A stretch of 64,000 nt of DNA. It comes from Dermatophagoides farinae (taxonomy: Eukaryota; Arthropoda; Arachnida; Sarcoptiformes; Pyroglyphidae). The position numbers were made by a program, and so were the translations under genes. Below the pieces are notes generated by a model. The model searched no databases and had not been told where the DNA came from. It worked only from the letters and a program-made list of their open reading frames with translations. Below, in pieces: positions 36,533-48,714 of the stretch; the stretch's first letter is position 1, and every line of letters starts with the position of its first letter. The stretch is from contig NC_134685.1 in NCBI RefSeq assembly GCF_024713945.1, positions 3,281,001 through 3,345,000 of the forward strand, in the 5' to 3' direction.

Positions 36533-39500
36533 TTCCCACGATCTCATGGACTCGTGGCACGCGTGGCCAACTTGTTCTTTTTTGTTGTTATCCAAATGTT
36601 TTTTGGACACTTGTGGATAGTGAGAGCGAAGTAAAAAAAGAGAGAGAAAGAGAGGGTCATCGCTGACCCCACATGGGTATTTAGTTTAGCTAAGTAAAAA
36701 AAACTAAAACATTTTTTTACGAAGCGTGGGAATGCAGATGTTTTCTATTTCATTTCTGTTGTGTTGTTTTGAATTCCACTTTCTTCAACGAAAGAAAGAA
36801 AAAAATTCAAATTGTCGCACGTTCGCTCTCGTTCCCACACTATATGTGTGTAAGTTCAGGTATTCAGCAAGCTTGGTCCTATACATAAGACCCACCGACA
36901 TACCAGTGGGTCATATCGGGTTTTCATAACATAGTGAACTACTATAGAGAAGCCCCTCTCTTTTGAACAATTGACGATGACCTCATCCTCACCATCATCG
37001 AACCAATTGACACGTGGCCCTTAGACTTTCGCTCAAAAAAAAAAAATAAATTCTTTTACATTTGACCAAAGTGAAAGCAGTGAATTCAAAAAAAAAAATG
37101 AAAATCCATGAGAAAACCACGCCTCTTCTGTGTGGGGGTAAATAAAAGAAAATTTTTCACGCTCTCCTGGTCACCAAATCAATGAATGAATGAACCAAAT
37201 AACAATATGACCATAGGGGAGACACCAAGGCCATAAATACATTCCATCATTATCATATTCAAAAAAAACAGATTACAGTCATCTTTTCCCCCATTCCATC
37301 ACCCCAAACATTGCCCCGTAATATGTTCGACCTCAACTTTAGATGTTGAGGAGGTGAAGGGTCAGATGATATCGTTACAACACAGGGGTCATCATCATCA
37401 TAACGGGGAAGCATAAAAAATAAAAAAAAGCTTGGCTTGTTGTGTGTATGTTGGCCATTCAAGCTTTGATTTCTAATAAGAAAAGCAATGCAAAGCAAGA
37501 TAAACTTGTTGCTTTTTTACGAAAAGAAGAGGAAAAAAAGTAGGCGGAGAAGTTCCCACGATCTGACGATCATCATCATCGACAATCGAACAACAGTCGA
37601 AGTCTTCGAAAAAAAAGAATCATAAGCAAATGGTAAGTAATAATGGTGGTGATGATGATCATTATTATCAGTAAACGTGATGGCACGCGTCATCAAACGT
37701 ATATATACGGTTGGTGGCTAGCAACACAAATCAGCCATCAATGAAATGTGGTCTTTGAAAAAAATGGTCTTGCTTTTTTCGTATATATTCGTTGCACCAT
37801 TTGATGATAATGTGTCACCACACCTTGTTCTCACGCTGTCGTTTCGATTCGATCATCATCATCATTTTCGATCATTGGCATTTTTAGCCAACCATGCATA
37901 TATACTGTGTGTGTTTTGGTACATGATTCGATTATTACATTGATGATGATGGCGTGTGACCCGTTTTTTTAATGCCACGCGAATATCATCGTCGTCGTGT
38001 ATAGCAATTTTTGGGATTCATTAAAAAATGTTAACTAATAATGGAAAAAATTATGAAGTAAATTAGTAAATGAAAAGGATTAAAAATCGAATTACCTCAT
38101 GGATAATCATCATCATCATTTTTTGGTGGATGGATGATAAAATCATTGTATACTTTGATTCTTGGTTTGATTGCATATCGAATAAATCATTGATTTAATC
38201 AATAATTATTGATGATTAATCGATACAAATATCATTTTTTTGAAAACAAAAACTGGCAACAATTGGAAGAAAGAACGAAATGTAAACACATTCGATTTGT
38301 GACGAGATGTCGAACATCAAACACATTCGAATAATAAAAATTACGATTGTATATATCGATAGCATCGATAGTAGATTCTTAAAGGGTTCATCATCAATTA
38401 AATACTTTCTAATTAATTTAATTAATTATGACTCATCAATCGATTCATAGTTAATATATACATCCAAACGTCTATAGATATTATCGATATATCGTTTTAC
38501 CAATTTATTCATCAATGATGATACCATCGTCTATCAAATCATCAATAAAATGATGATAATAAAACATATGCATTATATATCAGCAACCGTCAAACCAAAC
38601 CAAACAAAAAAAGAAACACTATTATCATCGAATGAAGTCTGTTGCGCCCGTTTTTTTTTTTTAATTTTTCGTTTAGATCGTGGGAAACATACACACACAG
38701 GTGCAGTTTCTATAATGCATTTTTACACCCGTCGTCATCGTCGTCATCTTTACAAAACACACATACATAAAGAAATTGTCCGGTTGTTGGCCCATAACAC
38801 TATGCACAACACACTAAACATAAATAAAAATGTGTGAGTTTATATCCAACCAACCAACTGCTACTTATTCAATGATGTCCATTTTCTTGGAGCGTGGGAA
38901 CGCGATCATCATTCAGTCATTCAAACCATTATCATCGATTTTTGTTTTCCAATACAACCATAACGACAACAACCAAGTCAGATGGTCAGTCGCATGTCTT
39001 CGACAACGATAACAACAACAACAACAACAACAGCTAGAGAAAAATTTATCAACGAAAATCTTAAAGAGAACACGTGCCTTATTTCACTGTGTGTGTGTGT
39101 GCACTATTGACCTCTTCTTTCTTTATTTTTTCTTCCCCACATGCACCCCACACACATTTACCAATTGTGTGTGTGTGCAGGGTAATTTTAAGAATAGAGA
39201 ATACTGTAAGCTATTTGTGTGTGTGTTGATTTTTTACCAAAAAATTTTTTTTCTTACATTTTTTTTCTGTAGTCGAGATCGTGGGAAAGTGCTTGTCGAA
39301 CGTTTCCCATATCTCGATCATCATCATCATCGTGAATTGCCTGCCGCGCGTAACGATCGCGGTCGGTTCTTCTATTTTTTTCTTTCTTTCTTTTTTCCCC
39401 TCTATTTCTAATACCATTCAACAGATTGCTTGTTTGTGTGTAAGTACGTTATAACTAAAAAAAAATATATAGCTGACCTCAGGCGGCATTCACTATTCAC

Positions 39501-39643
39501 CATATATACAATATATTCTCACATAGAAAACAAGGTTTATAAGCGTGTGTTTCATTCACTCGCGCGACTATACAAGAGAGACTTTACACTTGGGTAAAGT
39601 TATTTTTTTATTTCATTTTTTTCGAAAATTTTTCGTTCCCACG
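36533..39643. promoter_or_regulatory. Cluster of eight Su(H)/CSL-type sites
   Basis: CGTGGGAA occurs on the plus strand at 36725-36732, 38679-38686, 38893-38900 and 39280-39287, and on the minus strand at 36533-36540, 37553-37560 and 39636-39643. TGTGGGAA is at 36832-36839 (minus). YGTGRGAA is the established binding site of Su(H)/RBPJ, the DNA-binding partner of activated Notch, and such clusters are classic in E(spl)/HES promoters. By eye I found no CGTGGGAA elsewhere in the window and only three TGTGGGAA. Confidence 0.75.
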
Positions 39644-39950
39644 CTCTGGACGGATCGCGGCAAGCCAAACAAACATCATCATCATCATCATCGGCATGCA
39701 GCCATCCATTCGACCAGTCGACAATCCGATATGATGATGATGATCATCAACAGGCTGAATGAATGAATATATGAAGTGAACAGACTGCAAATACCAGAAC
39801 ATACAAAGCATTTTACTTTGTAAAAAAAAGGTTGGATTTTATGGTTCCAACACTATTAAAAAAGCAGAAAAAACAGGCGGAGCAACAAGTGTGTATGTCG
39901 TGTGTAATGGTTGACGATGATTTTTCGGTTATTTTTTCTGGTCTGTGGAC

Positions 39951-39957
39951 TATAAAT
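39951..39957 (+). promoter_or_regulatory. TATA box of hairy/HES gene
   Basis: TATAAAT lies 139 nt upstream of the ATG at 40096, leaving a 5' UTR of roughly 110 nt. The nearest CSL site (39636-39643) is about 310 nt further upstream. Confidence 0.55.
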
Positions 39958-40095
39958 TCAGCATCGATTCACCAATCTTGGTTTAAATTGGAAAATTGTA
40001 TTTTCTCTCACTGGTCTGGTTTAAAGAAGAAGACAATCGAATCACTCAACTTAAGACTTTCGTTAAGACTTTGAAAATTTTTTTTGAATTTCATC

Positions 40096-41245
40096 ATGAC
40101 TGCCAATCACGGTACAGTGGAATCATCCACAAATGAATTATCCATCAATCGTAATAATAAACCAATGACTAAAGCATCTGAACATCGACGTGTAAGTATT
40201 GTTGTTGCTGTTTTTTTGAAAACTTTGAATTTTTTTTTTTGTTTGAAAATTTGTTTTAACTCGTCATTCTATTTTTATTTTACAATAGATCACGAAACCA
40301 ATTATGGAAAAGAAACGTCGTGCACGTATTAATAATAGCCTGAATGAATTAAAAGCATTAATATTGGATGCATTGAATAAAGATCCATCCAGACATTCAA
40401 AATTGGAAAAAGCCGATATTCTTGAAATGACCGTTAGGCATTTACAAAAACTTCAACGGCAACAAATAGCCGCAACAATTGTCAATGATACAACATTATT
40501 GAATAAATATCGTGCCGGTTATTCTGAATGCGCCAATGAAGTTGGACGTTATATGAATAATATCGATTCTGGTATTGTTGGTGGTGGTGGCGTTGTTGAT
40601 CATCAATCATTACGACAACGTATTCTTGGTCATCTGAATCATTGTGTTAATAGCTTAAATCAAATGGTTGCCGCCACTAATAATACGAATAATGTACACA
40701 ATACAAAAATGGTTGCATTTCCAGGCATGATTCCATCAAATGTAAATAATTTACATGTTCAAATACCGGTCATGTTTGGTGGCCATCCGCAACAACAACA
40801 ATTCGGTGGTACCGATATTAATAATAATAATCGTACAACATTTATGGATGAAATTTATGTAAAACATTCGGGCATTTCATCAACGACATCATCATCGGCG
40901 ACAACACCACCACCATCATCAGCATCATCATCGTCATCACATTTTGCATTTAATTTACATTCACCAACATTATCAACAACATCGACAACAAAACCAATTT
41001 CATTAACGACAACAAATGATTTATTTTATCGTAAAAATTTCCACCATCAAAGACAACACCATCAACATCATCATCAACAATCATTAAGTCCCGGTTCAAT
41101 TTCATATACAAGTGAACAAATGATGATGAGTCCAATCGGTAGTGATTATTGTTTGGATGACCATCAATTAGATATGGCCGTGGATTGTACAATTTCAAAA
41201 TCATCACAATCATCAAATGATGAAAATGTATGGCGTCCATGGTGA
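40096..41245 (+). CDS. hairy: Hairy/HES-family bHLH-Orange transcriptional repressor
   Basis: Exons 40096-40191 and 40289-41245 (97-nt intron) give about 350 aa. The bHLH domain begins across the splice junction ([23 protein letters not shown]) with the family-specific proline at about residue 36, and continues through [20 protein letters not shown]. The Orange domain at about 104-157 shows [16 protein letters not shown] and [19 protein letters not shown]. The protein ends in WRPW, the Groucho-recruiting tetrapeptide. It therefore binds N/class-C boxes in the nucleus and represses transcription. It is closest to hairy/deadpan/HES1 by memory; exact orthology is not settled. The middle is Ser/Thr/His-rich. 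Upstream CSL sites imply Notch control and CACGCG boxes imply autorepression (inference). Confidence 0.95.
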
Positions 41246-44104
41246 ATGAACATGAAAACAAAACAAAAAAAAAATGGACAACCTAAATATTTCAATCTGG
41301 TCAAATTTTATCGAAAACGAAACCGAGGACTTTTTTATACAAGATGCCTTAATTTGTAAATAACACATGTTTTTCTATTTGTAAAACTAAATAATTGTGA
41401 TCTCAATCTCATACACACTTCATTTATTATTATTATTATACATTGTAAAATGTCAAAAAAGAAAAATCATTTGGATTTTTCGTTGGCATTCGCATATTGT
41501 GCCTTTGTTTTTTCTTTTGAAATGAAAGAATTCTGAGAAAAAAAAATAATAAAAATTATTATTTTCACGTAATTGATTCTCAAAAATGAAAATGAAATTT
41601 TTCTTTTGCTAAACAAAAAAAAATGGAGAGTACAAGAATCGTTTGACCGTATATCCGGTCACTTGAATCATCGAAATAACCATAATGGTGATGGTGATCA
41701 TGATGATGATGATGACCTGTCAGATTTAATCAAGTCATTTTTTTTGCATTTGGTCACTTTCTCTCTATCTCTCACTTTTCTAAACAACAACAATAATAAT
41801 ATGTGTTCATGTGTTGTAAATTTTTTTCAATTACCTTCTTTTTTTTACAGGGTAAAATTATCCAATCACAGTAATAATCCGCAAGTCCTTAAGGTTCATT
41901 TTTACACACACACACACACACAGGTGACCGAATTCATTCATATTTCATTCTTGAAAAAAAAGACTGGTTTGGTTCGGCTCATTAATTTAAATAGAGAATG
42001 GACATGATCATGACCATGATGATGATGATGATGATCATTACAAAAGACAGCAAAAAATGGATAATTATCCATTTTTTTCGGTAAATGAATGAATGAATGA
42101 CGATGATTTATGAATGATGAGGATTTTGTATGATTTTTTTGAATGAAAAAAAAACAATGAAGGAAATGAGCAATTTCGTCATGTTCGTTGTTGTTTCAGT
42201 TTTGACCAATTCTTTTTTTTTTACAGAAGAAAATTTTTCGTTTTCAGGCCCAGAAAATTTAAAATGATTTTTTTTCTGGTCAACTTTAATTATGTTGATT
42301 ATATAATTGGACATTTGACAGCATCCCAAACAACAACGACGACACGACGACGAAGAGGACAAAATTCATTCTTGGACTTACTTGATTCATTTTTTTCCAT
42401 CAATCATCATCGTGTTAGCAGAATGACAAAAATCTTCAAAAGCAAATTATTATTATTATTCAGCTTGAATGACCTGAAATTTCATTTTTGGTTTTCATTT
42501 AATCGGTGATTGCCAAAATCGGTTTTTAATCACACAGGAAAATGCAAATTAGGAAAATTCCGGTCCACATTAGAATATTTGTTGTGCAAAAAAAATTTTT
42601 TGGGTTAATTTTTCTTTTCAAATTGAAAAAAAATCAATTTGTTTGTTTTTCTGTTCACTGATCAATGATGAATGATCAACTTGAATCAATTAGTTTAATC
42701 AATATTTGTTTACCTGGAAAATACCAAAAAAAAATGATTAATCTCAGGCCAATCAACAACAAGCCTCACCTTTTATATCATTAATGAATTTTGATCTTGA
42801 TGGATCGATTTTTGTAGGTGGTAGATGGGCGGTTGTTGGTGGATTTATTTTTGTCATTTTTTTTTCTTCACACACACATGGTCTTTTGATGGAAAATCGG
42901 AAATACACTCACTCACTCAAAATATTCACTCCTTAATATTAATTGATTTTTAATTGTGTGTCTGTCCTTGAACAAACAATCTTGACCTTTGTGTTGTGTG
43001 TGTCACATAATTTGTTGGATTTTAGTTAGCCCGCTTATTCATCAATCAAAAATCCATCTATCGGACACGAAACAAAAAAAAATTATCATTCCGTTTTTGG
43101 CTCCATCTGTCGGATGATGATAAAAGTAATAATGAAAACATAACAACACTATTATAACCTAAATGATCATGATCAAGGTTAAAATGGAATTTAAATTTCT
43201 TTTTGTTTATTGTCTGTCCAATGTTTTCGTGTGTTTCTCTCTCTCTCTCTCTCTCTTTCTATGTGTGTGTGTGTTTGTTGCATCGATATATCGATAATGA
43301 TATTCGATCAATGTCGACATTTATGTATTTCAAGGATATAAATTATTGAATATTTTGTTCCAACAACGAAAACGAAAAAAAAACCATTGACAGTTTCATT
43401 TCTGTTCTGAAGGCTGTATCCTTGTTTGTGTTTGTGTGTTTTATGCCATTTTCATCACCTCCATTTTCATTTTAAAAATTTCAATGGTAAAATTGTCATT
43501 TGTGTTTTTGAGAGGAAAAAAAATACATCACTTTAAAAAAAATCGGTTTAATCGATCATCAACGAAACACTACTGTTTTGGCTCCAATAATTCGCGAACA
43601 ACTTTTTTTTTGGCGAAATAATCCAACACTTTATTGGACATATGTCAAAGTTTAATCCGGAACAGGCAAAAAAAAATATATTTGAGAAAATTTAATGATC
43701 ATTTCATATTAAAAGTGTTTCTATATTTTGATGATAATTAAAACATATCTAACAACAAACGAAACAAGTATTTTTTTTTTTCTTGTTCACTTGCAATATT
43801 GCAATGATGATCATATATCAGAGTGAATGCGCATAAACGCGTTTTTTTTCGGTGTAGATGCAAGCTATCATCATCAACAACATCAACATCAAATCATAAC
43901 CATCGTCAACATCAGATGATTATTATTAATAATAAGCCAGACAAAGAATCAAAAATTTATTTCTGAGAAAAAAAATCAGCAATCTCTCTCTTCAAATTAC
44001 CTGTGGTTAATTCTTTTTCATCGATATATAATCATCTTATTACTTGTGTGTGTGTTTGATTTATTTTCCCGGGTGTATACAAACAAACAGAAAAAAAAGT
44101 TATA
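41246..44104. other. Intergenic, no gene seen
   Basis: Contains the 3' UTR of the HES gene and the upstream region of CLPX. Simple repeats include GAT/CAT runs near 41695 and 42017 and a (CT)n run at 43236-43256. No protein-family frame or stem-loop RNA was recognised. Confidence 0.5.
43236..43256. repeat. (CT)n microsatellite
   Basis: About ten tandem TC units upstream of CLPX, followed within 20 nt by a TG run. Confidence 0.85.
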
Positions 44105-46373
44105 ATGTTTCGCCGAAATTCATTTGTTATATTGCAGAATAATTTCAAAAATCATCGTCATCATGAATTCACAACTGTATCGAATCATGATAGAAAATGG
44201 CGAATGAATCGTTCCGATAATAGTCCACCATCACCATATATCATTTATATGAATCGTCGATTACATACAAATATTGTGGTTAGAAAATCTTTTTATGGAG
44301 TTCGTGGCGGTAGCGATAGCGGTGGTGCTGGTGGTGGTGGTTTCGATAAAGGACAACCAACAAGTGGGAGTCCATCGAATGGTTCTGGTTCATCGAATAA
44401 AAATGCGGGCAGCAGCGGTAGTGGTGGTGGCTCCAACAACAAAGACAAGAATTTTTTATGCCCAAATTGTGGCAATGTTTGTACACAGATTGAAGAATTT
44501 CTTTGTAAGTTGAGAATCATAATCATTTTGTGTCAAATGATTTTTTTTCAATTTAATTCAATAGCATCGACACGTTTTGTCAAATGTGATAAATGTGCGA
44601 GATTTTTTGTAATTCTATCCGAAAATGATTGTAATAATCGTACGACTGCCGCTAAAGAACAACATTCGACGGCATCCGCTCCGAATGTACAGAAAACAAA
44701 TGAAAAGTTCAATGTACAACGTAATCCACCACCGCCAAGAAAAGTAATAATAAGTGTTTTTAAATCGATTTTTTCATTCATTCCTGATTCATCCATTGAT
44801 TATAGATTTATGAATATCTGGATAAACGAATTATTGGCCAGAATAAAGCGAAAAAAGTTTTATCCGTTGCCGTTTATAATCATTATAAACGAATTAATCA
44901 CAATATATTATCACAATTGAATAACAACAATGTTAATAATCAGAATAATAACAGTAATCGTAATGAAAATAATGAAGGATCGAAAATAATAAATAGCAGA
45001 GGTAATAAGAATTTTGAATGGATTCTTGTTTTTCCAGATGTTAATTTTTATTATTTTCCAGATGAATTCATCAACATTCCTGGTGCCCATCCATTTGGTC
45101 TACATTTACAAAGTTTTCATCCACATGACACTGTGGTTAATTCGGATAAATTATCACAGCAACAACAACAACAACAACAGCAGCAGCAACAACAACAAAA
45201 TCGTGGTAGTTTTCTATTGGATACAAATCAATCGGACATTCGGTTGGAAAAATCAAATATTTTATTATTAGGACCTACGGGTAGTGGTAAAACTCTTCTA
45301 GCACAAACTGTAGCCATCTGTTTGGATGTTCCATTTGCAATTTGTGATTGTACAACATTAACACAGGCTGGCTATGTTGGTGAAGATATTGAATCGATAA
45401 TTGCAAAATTATTGCAGGATGCTAATTATAATGTTGAGAAAGCACAACAAGGTATTGTTTTTCTTGATGAGGTCGATAAAATTGGTGCCGTACCTGGTAT
45501 ACATCAATTACGTGATGTCGGAGGTGAAGGTGTACAACAAGGTATGCTGAAAATGCTCGAAGGTACATTGGTAACAATACCGGAAAGAAATTCACGCAAA
45601 ATGCGTGGTGAACCTATTGTTGTGGATACGACGAATATTTTATTCATTGCATCCGGTGCATTCAATGGATTAGATCGGATAGTTAATCGACGTAAAAATG
45701 AAAAATATCTTGGTTTCGGTGCACAATCATCCGAATCACAGGGCCGACGAGCAGCTACTGCAGCTGATGTTGCTGATAATTATTCAACAGCCGATTCATC
45801 ATTACTTGAAGATATGATTGAAAAGGATCAATTATTAAATGCAGTAGAATCTAGAGATCTTATTGAATTCGGTATGATACCGGAATTTGTTGGCCGATTT
45901 CCTGTGGTAGTACCGTTTCATAATTTGACCGAAAATATGTTGGTACAGATTTTGACCGAACCACAAAATGCATTGATACCACAATTTCAGAAATTATTCT
46001 CAATGGACAATGTTGAATTGACATTTGAACCAAAAGCGTTGAGAAGAATAGCTAAAGTGGCTATGGAAAGAAAGACTGGTGCTCGTGGTTTGCGAGCCAT
46101 TTTGGTAAATTAATTGACAAATAATAATAATTTTACCATCTTTTTCACCATTCTGTTTTTTTTTTCGTATAGGAAAATGTTTTACTCGAACCAATGTTTG
46201 AAATACCCGGTACTGATGTTCGTAAAGTTCATATCACCGAAGATGTTGTGATGGGTTTGAAAAAAGCTGGATATGAAGATGGTTGTGGCGGTGTGGGAAT
46301 GTCCGATTCATCATCATCATCATATGACAATGTTCAAGATATGGATGATAAAGAACGTGCCGTTAATCCGTGA
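44105..46373 (+). CDS. CLPX: Mitochondrial ClpX, ATP-dependent unfoldase
   Basis: Exons 44105-44504, 44565-44743, 44806-45001, 45062-46104 and 46173-46373 give about 672 aa (human 633). The N-terminus is basic and Ser/Gly-rich, fitting mitochondrial import. The C4 zinc-binding domain spans exons 1-2 (LCPNCGNVC at about 118, CDKCARFF). The AAA+ module has [17 protein letters not shown], Walker A GPTGSGKT (329-336), [16 protein letters not shown], Walker [10 protein letters not shown] and sensor region [15 protein letters not shown]. It ends [46 protein letters not shown]. ClpX unfolds matrix proteins for ClpP. The 45002-45061 intron is inferred: it is 60 nt, has GT...AG, lacks stops, and removing it improves homology. 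A poly-Gln run sits just before Walker A. Confidence 0.94.
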
Positions 46374-48654
46374 TTGGAACATAACAAAGCAAAACAAAAC
46401 AAAACATGGCAAAATAGGAAATTTATATTTTTTCTTATTATATCGTTGAATATTTTTTCAAATTTTCTTGTTCATTTTTTTTTTTTTTTTTTGATTTTTC
46501 AAATATATAGTTTCGATGATGATGTTGATTATATAATGAATGTAAATATATAAAAATAAATTGTTCGACACACACACATCGCACACACATGCACAATCAC
46601 TCAACAAACAAAAAAACACTGATAATGGATAAATGGACTGATGATAAAGTTGAAAAAAAATGTGAATGAATGAGCGATTTAATTTCATTTTCAATAATCT
46701 TTAATCTTCATATATCAATCAATCAATCAATCAATAATAATTCAAATAGACATAATGTATAATTAGTAGAGTTAATAATTAATAATAATAATAATAATAA
46801 TTAGCACAAGTTATAATAATAAAAATCGACGATCGAAATCATCAATTATCAAATGTCCGTTGTCTGTGTGTAAGAATTTTTTTTTCGGGTTGTAAATTTT
46901 TTTTTTATATAAAAACAAAAGTTTTCCATAAATTTTTTTTTCCATCTGGTTTATCGTTGTTGTTGGTGGTGTTGGTGTTGGTGTTGGTGGTGGTGGTAGT
47001 GGTTATCAGTTTTCGTATTTTTTAGCTTAATTTCCGATCATAAATTTTGAATTTTAAGGTTTTTTTTGTTGTTGGTATCACACACACACAATTATAAAAA
47101 ATGAAAAATATGGTTATGGATCGGATTTTGAGAATTGTGTATTTTTTTGAAAGAAAAAAGTTTCTTCGGTCAAATAATATTATCCCGGTAATCATCATCA
47201 TCATCATCATCATGGATTTCATTAATTTATCACAACGATTGTTTAGTTTAGTTTAGTTTAGTGTTAACAACAGTGTTTTCAGGTGAATAGGCCTCGACCA
47301 AATTTCAAAAAAAAGAAAATTTTTCCATTTTTGAATATATTTACAACAAAAGTCTAAAATTAGATTTTTCCCAAAAAAAAAGACATGACATTGCATGTAT
47401 TGGTGTGATTTTTACGAAATTCCGAAAAAAAAGAAAATTATTCTCCATCCTAAAGAGAGAAAGAGAAAAACAAGACTTTGATCACGATTTGTTATCGAAT
47501 AATGGGTAGAACAAAAAAAAAATTCGAAATGAAATCGATCAAATTGGCAGTGTCTTGTAGCTTGTTGCTAGTTTTCAAGTGTTTGGTTTTTTTTCACTGA
47601 AAAATTGTATAGGAAATATATGAATGAATGTAAATTAGGAAGGAAATTATTTACAATTCAAAAAAAAACCAATCGATTGGGTATAAAAAAAATGCATGCC
47701 TGACCGTGGTAAATAAAATTCTGATTCTAACTTTTAACGGCTGACTCTGATGATGATTATCCGGATATCGAATTGACAAAAGCAATGTGTTTCTTGGTTA
47801 CCAGGGATGGTGTGTGTGTGTTCGTGTGTTGAAATATACCTATTTTCAAAAAATTCTAAATAAAAAGACAGAAAATCAACAACAACAACAAAATGATGAA
47901 AAAACAAATACGGAAAGGGAAAAACTCTAACCATGGATATATGGGTTTCAAATGAGATTGAATGTTAGGCGTGGGAGTGGAAAAATTACAAATTATTTAA
48001 ATAATTTATTAAATGTCTCATTGTGTGTGGTGTTTTATAAATGATGATGATGAAAAGATGAACTTTTTTCTCACTCTCTTTTTCTTATAATGGAAACTAT
48101 CATTTGTCATCAACTTGTAATCAATGTATAAAATATATGTATAACAAAGGCATTTTCATGGTTTTCTTCCAAATAATAAATGTATGTATCAATAAAACAA
48201 TCATTCAACCAGATGAATGAAAATTATTCTTGGGTGTGTTGGTGGGTGTGTGTGTGTGGGTGTGTAAAATAGAACTATTGTCATAATAATAACGAATTAT
48301 AATTAATGATGACGATGATTTTTCGTTGATTTTCAATAATATAAACACAGAGCGAAAAAAATCAATAATCGATAATTGATCATTTTGAATTAAAAATGAA
48401 TGATGAAATTTGTAATTTGAAAAAATATATTAAAAATCTATATACGATGACGATGATGAAAGATGCCAACAACCACAGTGTATGAGAGAAAAAAAGAGTG
48501 TGTACGAGTGGGTCGGTGTGTGTGAATGAACCAACAAACAAACAAGGAATTCAGAAAAAAAAATTGTCAGTGATGATGAATTAGAAGATTCGTAATAATT
48601 ATGCAAATTTTTTTCAGTGTCTGTCTGCATGTGTGTGGATGTGGCTTTAGAGGC

Positions 48655-48685
<31 letters not shown>

Positions 48686-48714
48686 TGTTGTGAAAATACG
48701 AATCATCAAATAAA
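46374..48714. other. Intergenic between CLPX and HR3 3' ends
   Basis: Two genes converge here. AATAAA for CLPX is at 46555-46560. A short TTTAG tandem repeat lies at 47242-47263, and GTT/GGT repeats near 46960. The HR3 3' UTR must occupy part of the right half. No coding sequence recognised. Confidence 0.5.

Larger units (their letters stand above)
36216..40095. promoter_or_regulatory. Gene-free regulatory region upstream of the hairy/HES gene
   Basis: No coding sequence recognised over 3.9 kb. Compared with other gaps it is locally richer in GC and in binding-site-like words: eight YGTGGGAA sites, CACGCG/CACGTG boxes (36557, 37013, 37683, 37975, 39070), and a nested GC-rich palindrome at 36329-36365. 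TATAAAT at 39951-39957 is a plausible core promoter for the gene starting at 40096. MRPL19 ends at 36215, so the region most likely serves the repressor. Confidence 0.7.

Noticed and set aside
46286-46294. TGTGGGAA in CLPX, and similar words at 14700 and 57302, as Notch sites
   Set aside because: Single T-form matches at scattered positions, one within coding sequence; consistent with chance, unlike the dense CGTGGGAA cluster.
47242-47263. TTTAG tandem as telomere-like repeat
   Set aside because: Only about four units of a pentamer; arthropod telomere repeat is TTAGG, which this is not.
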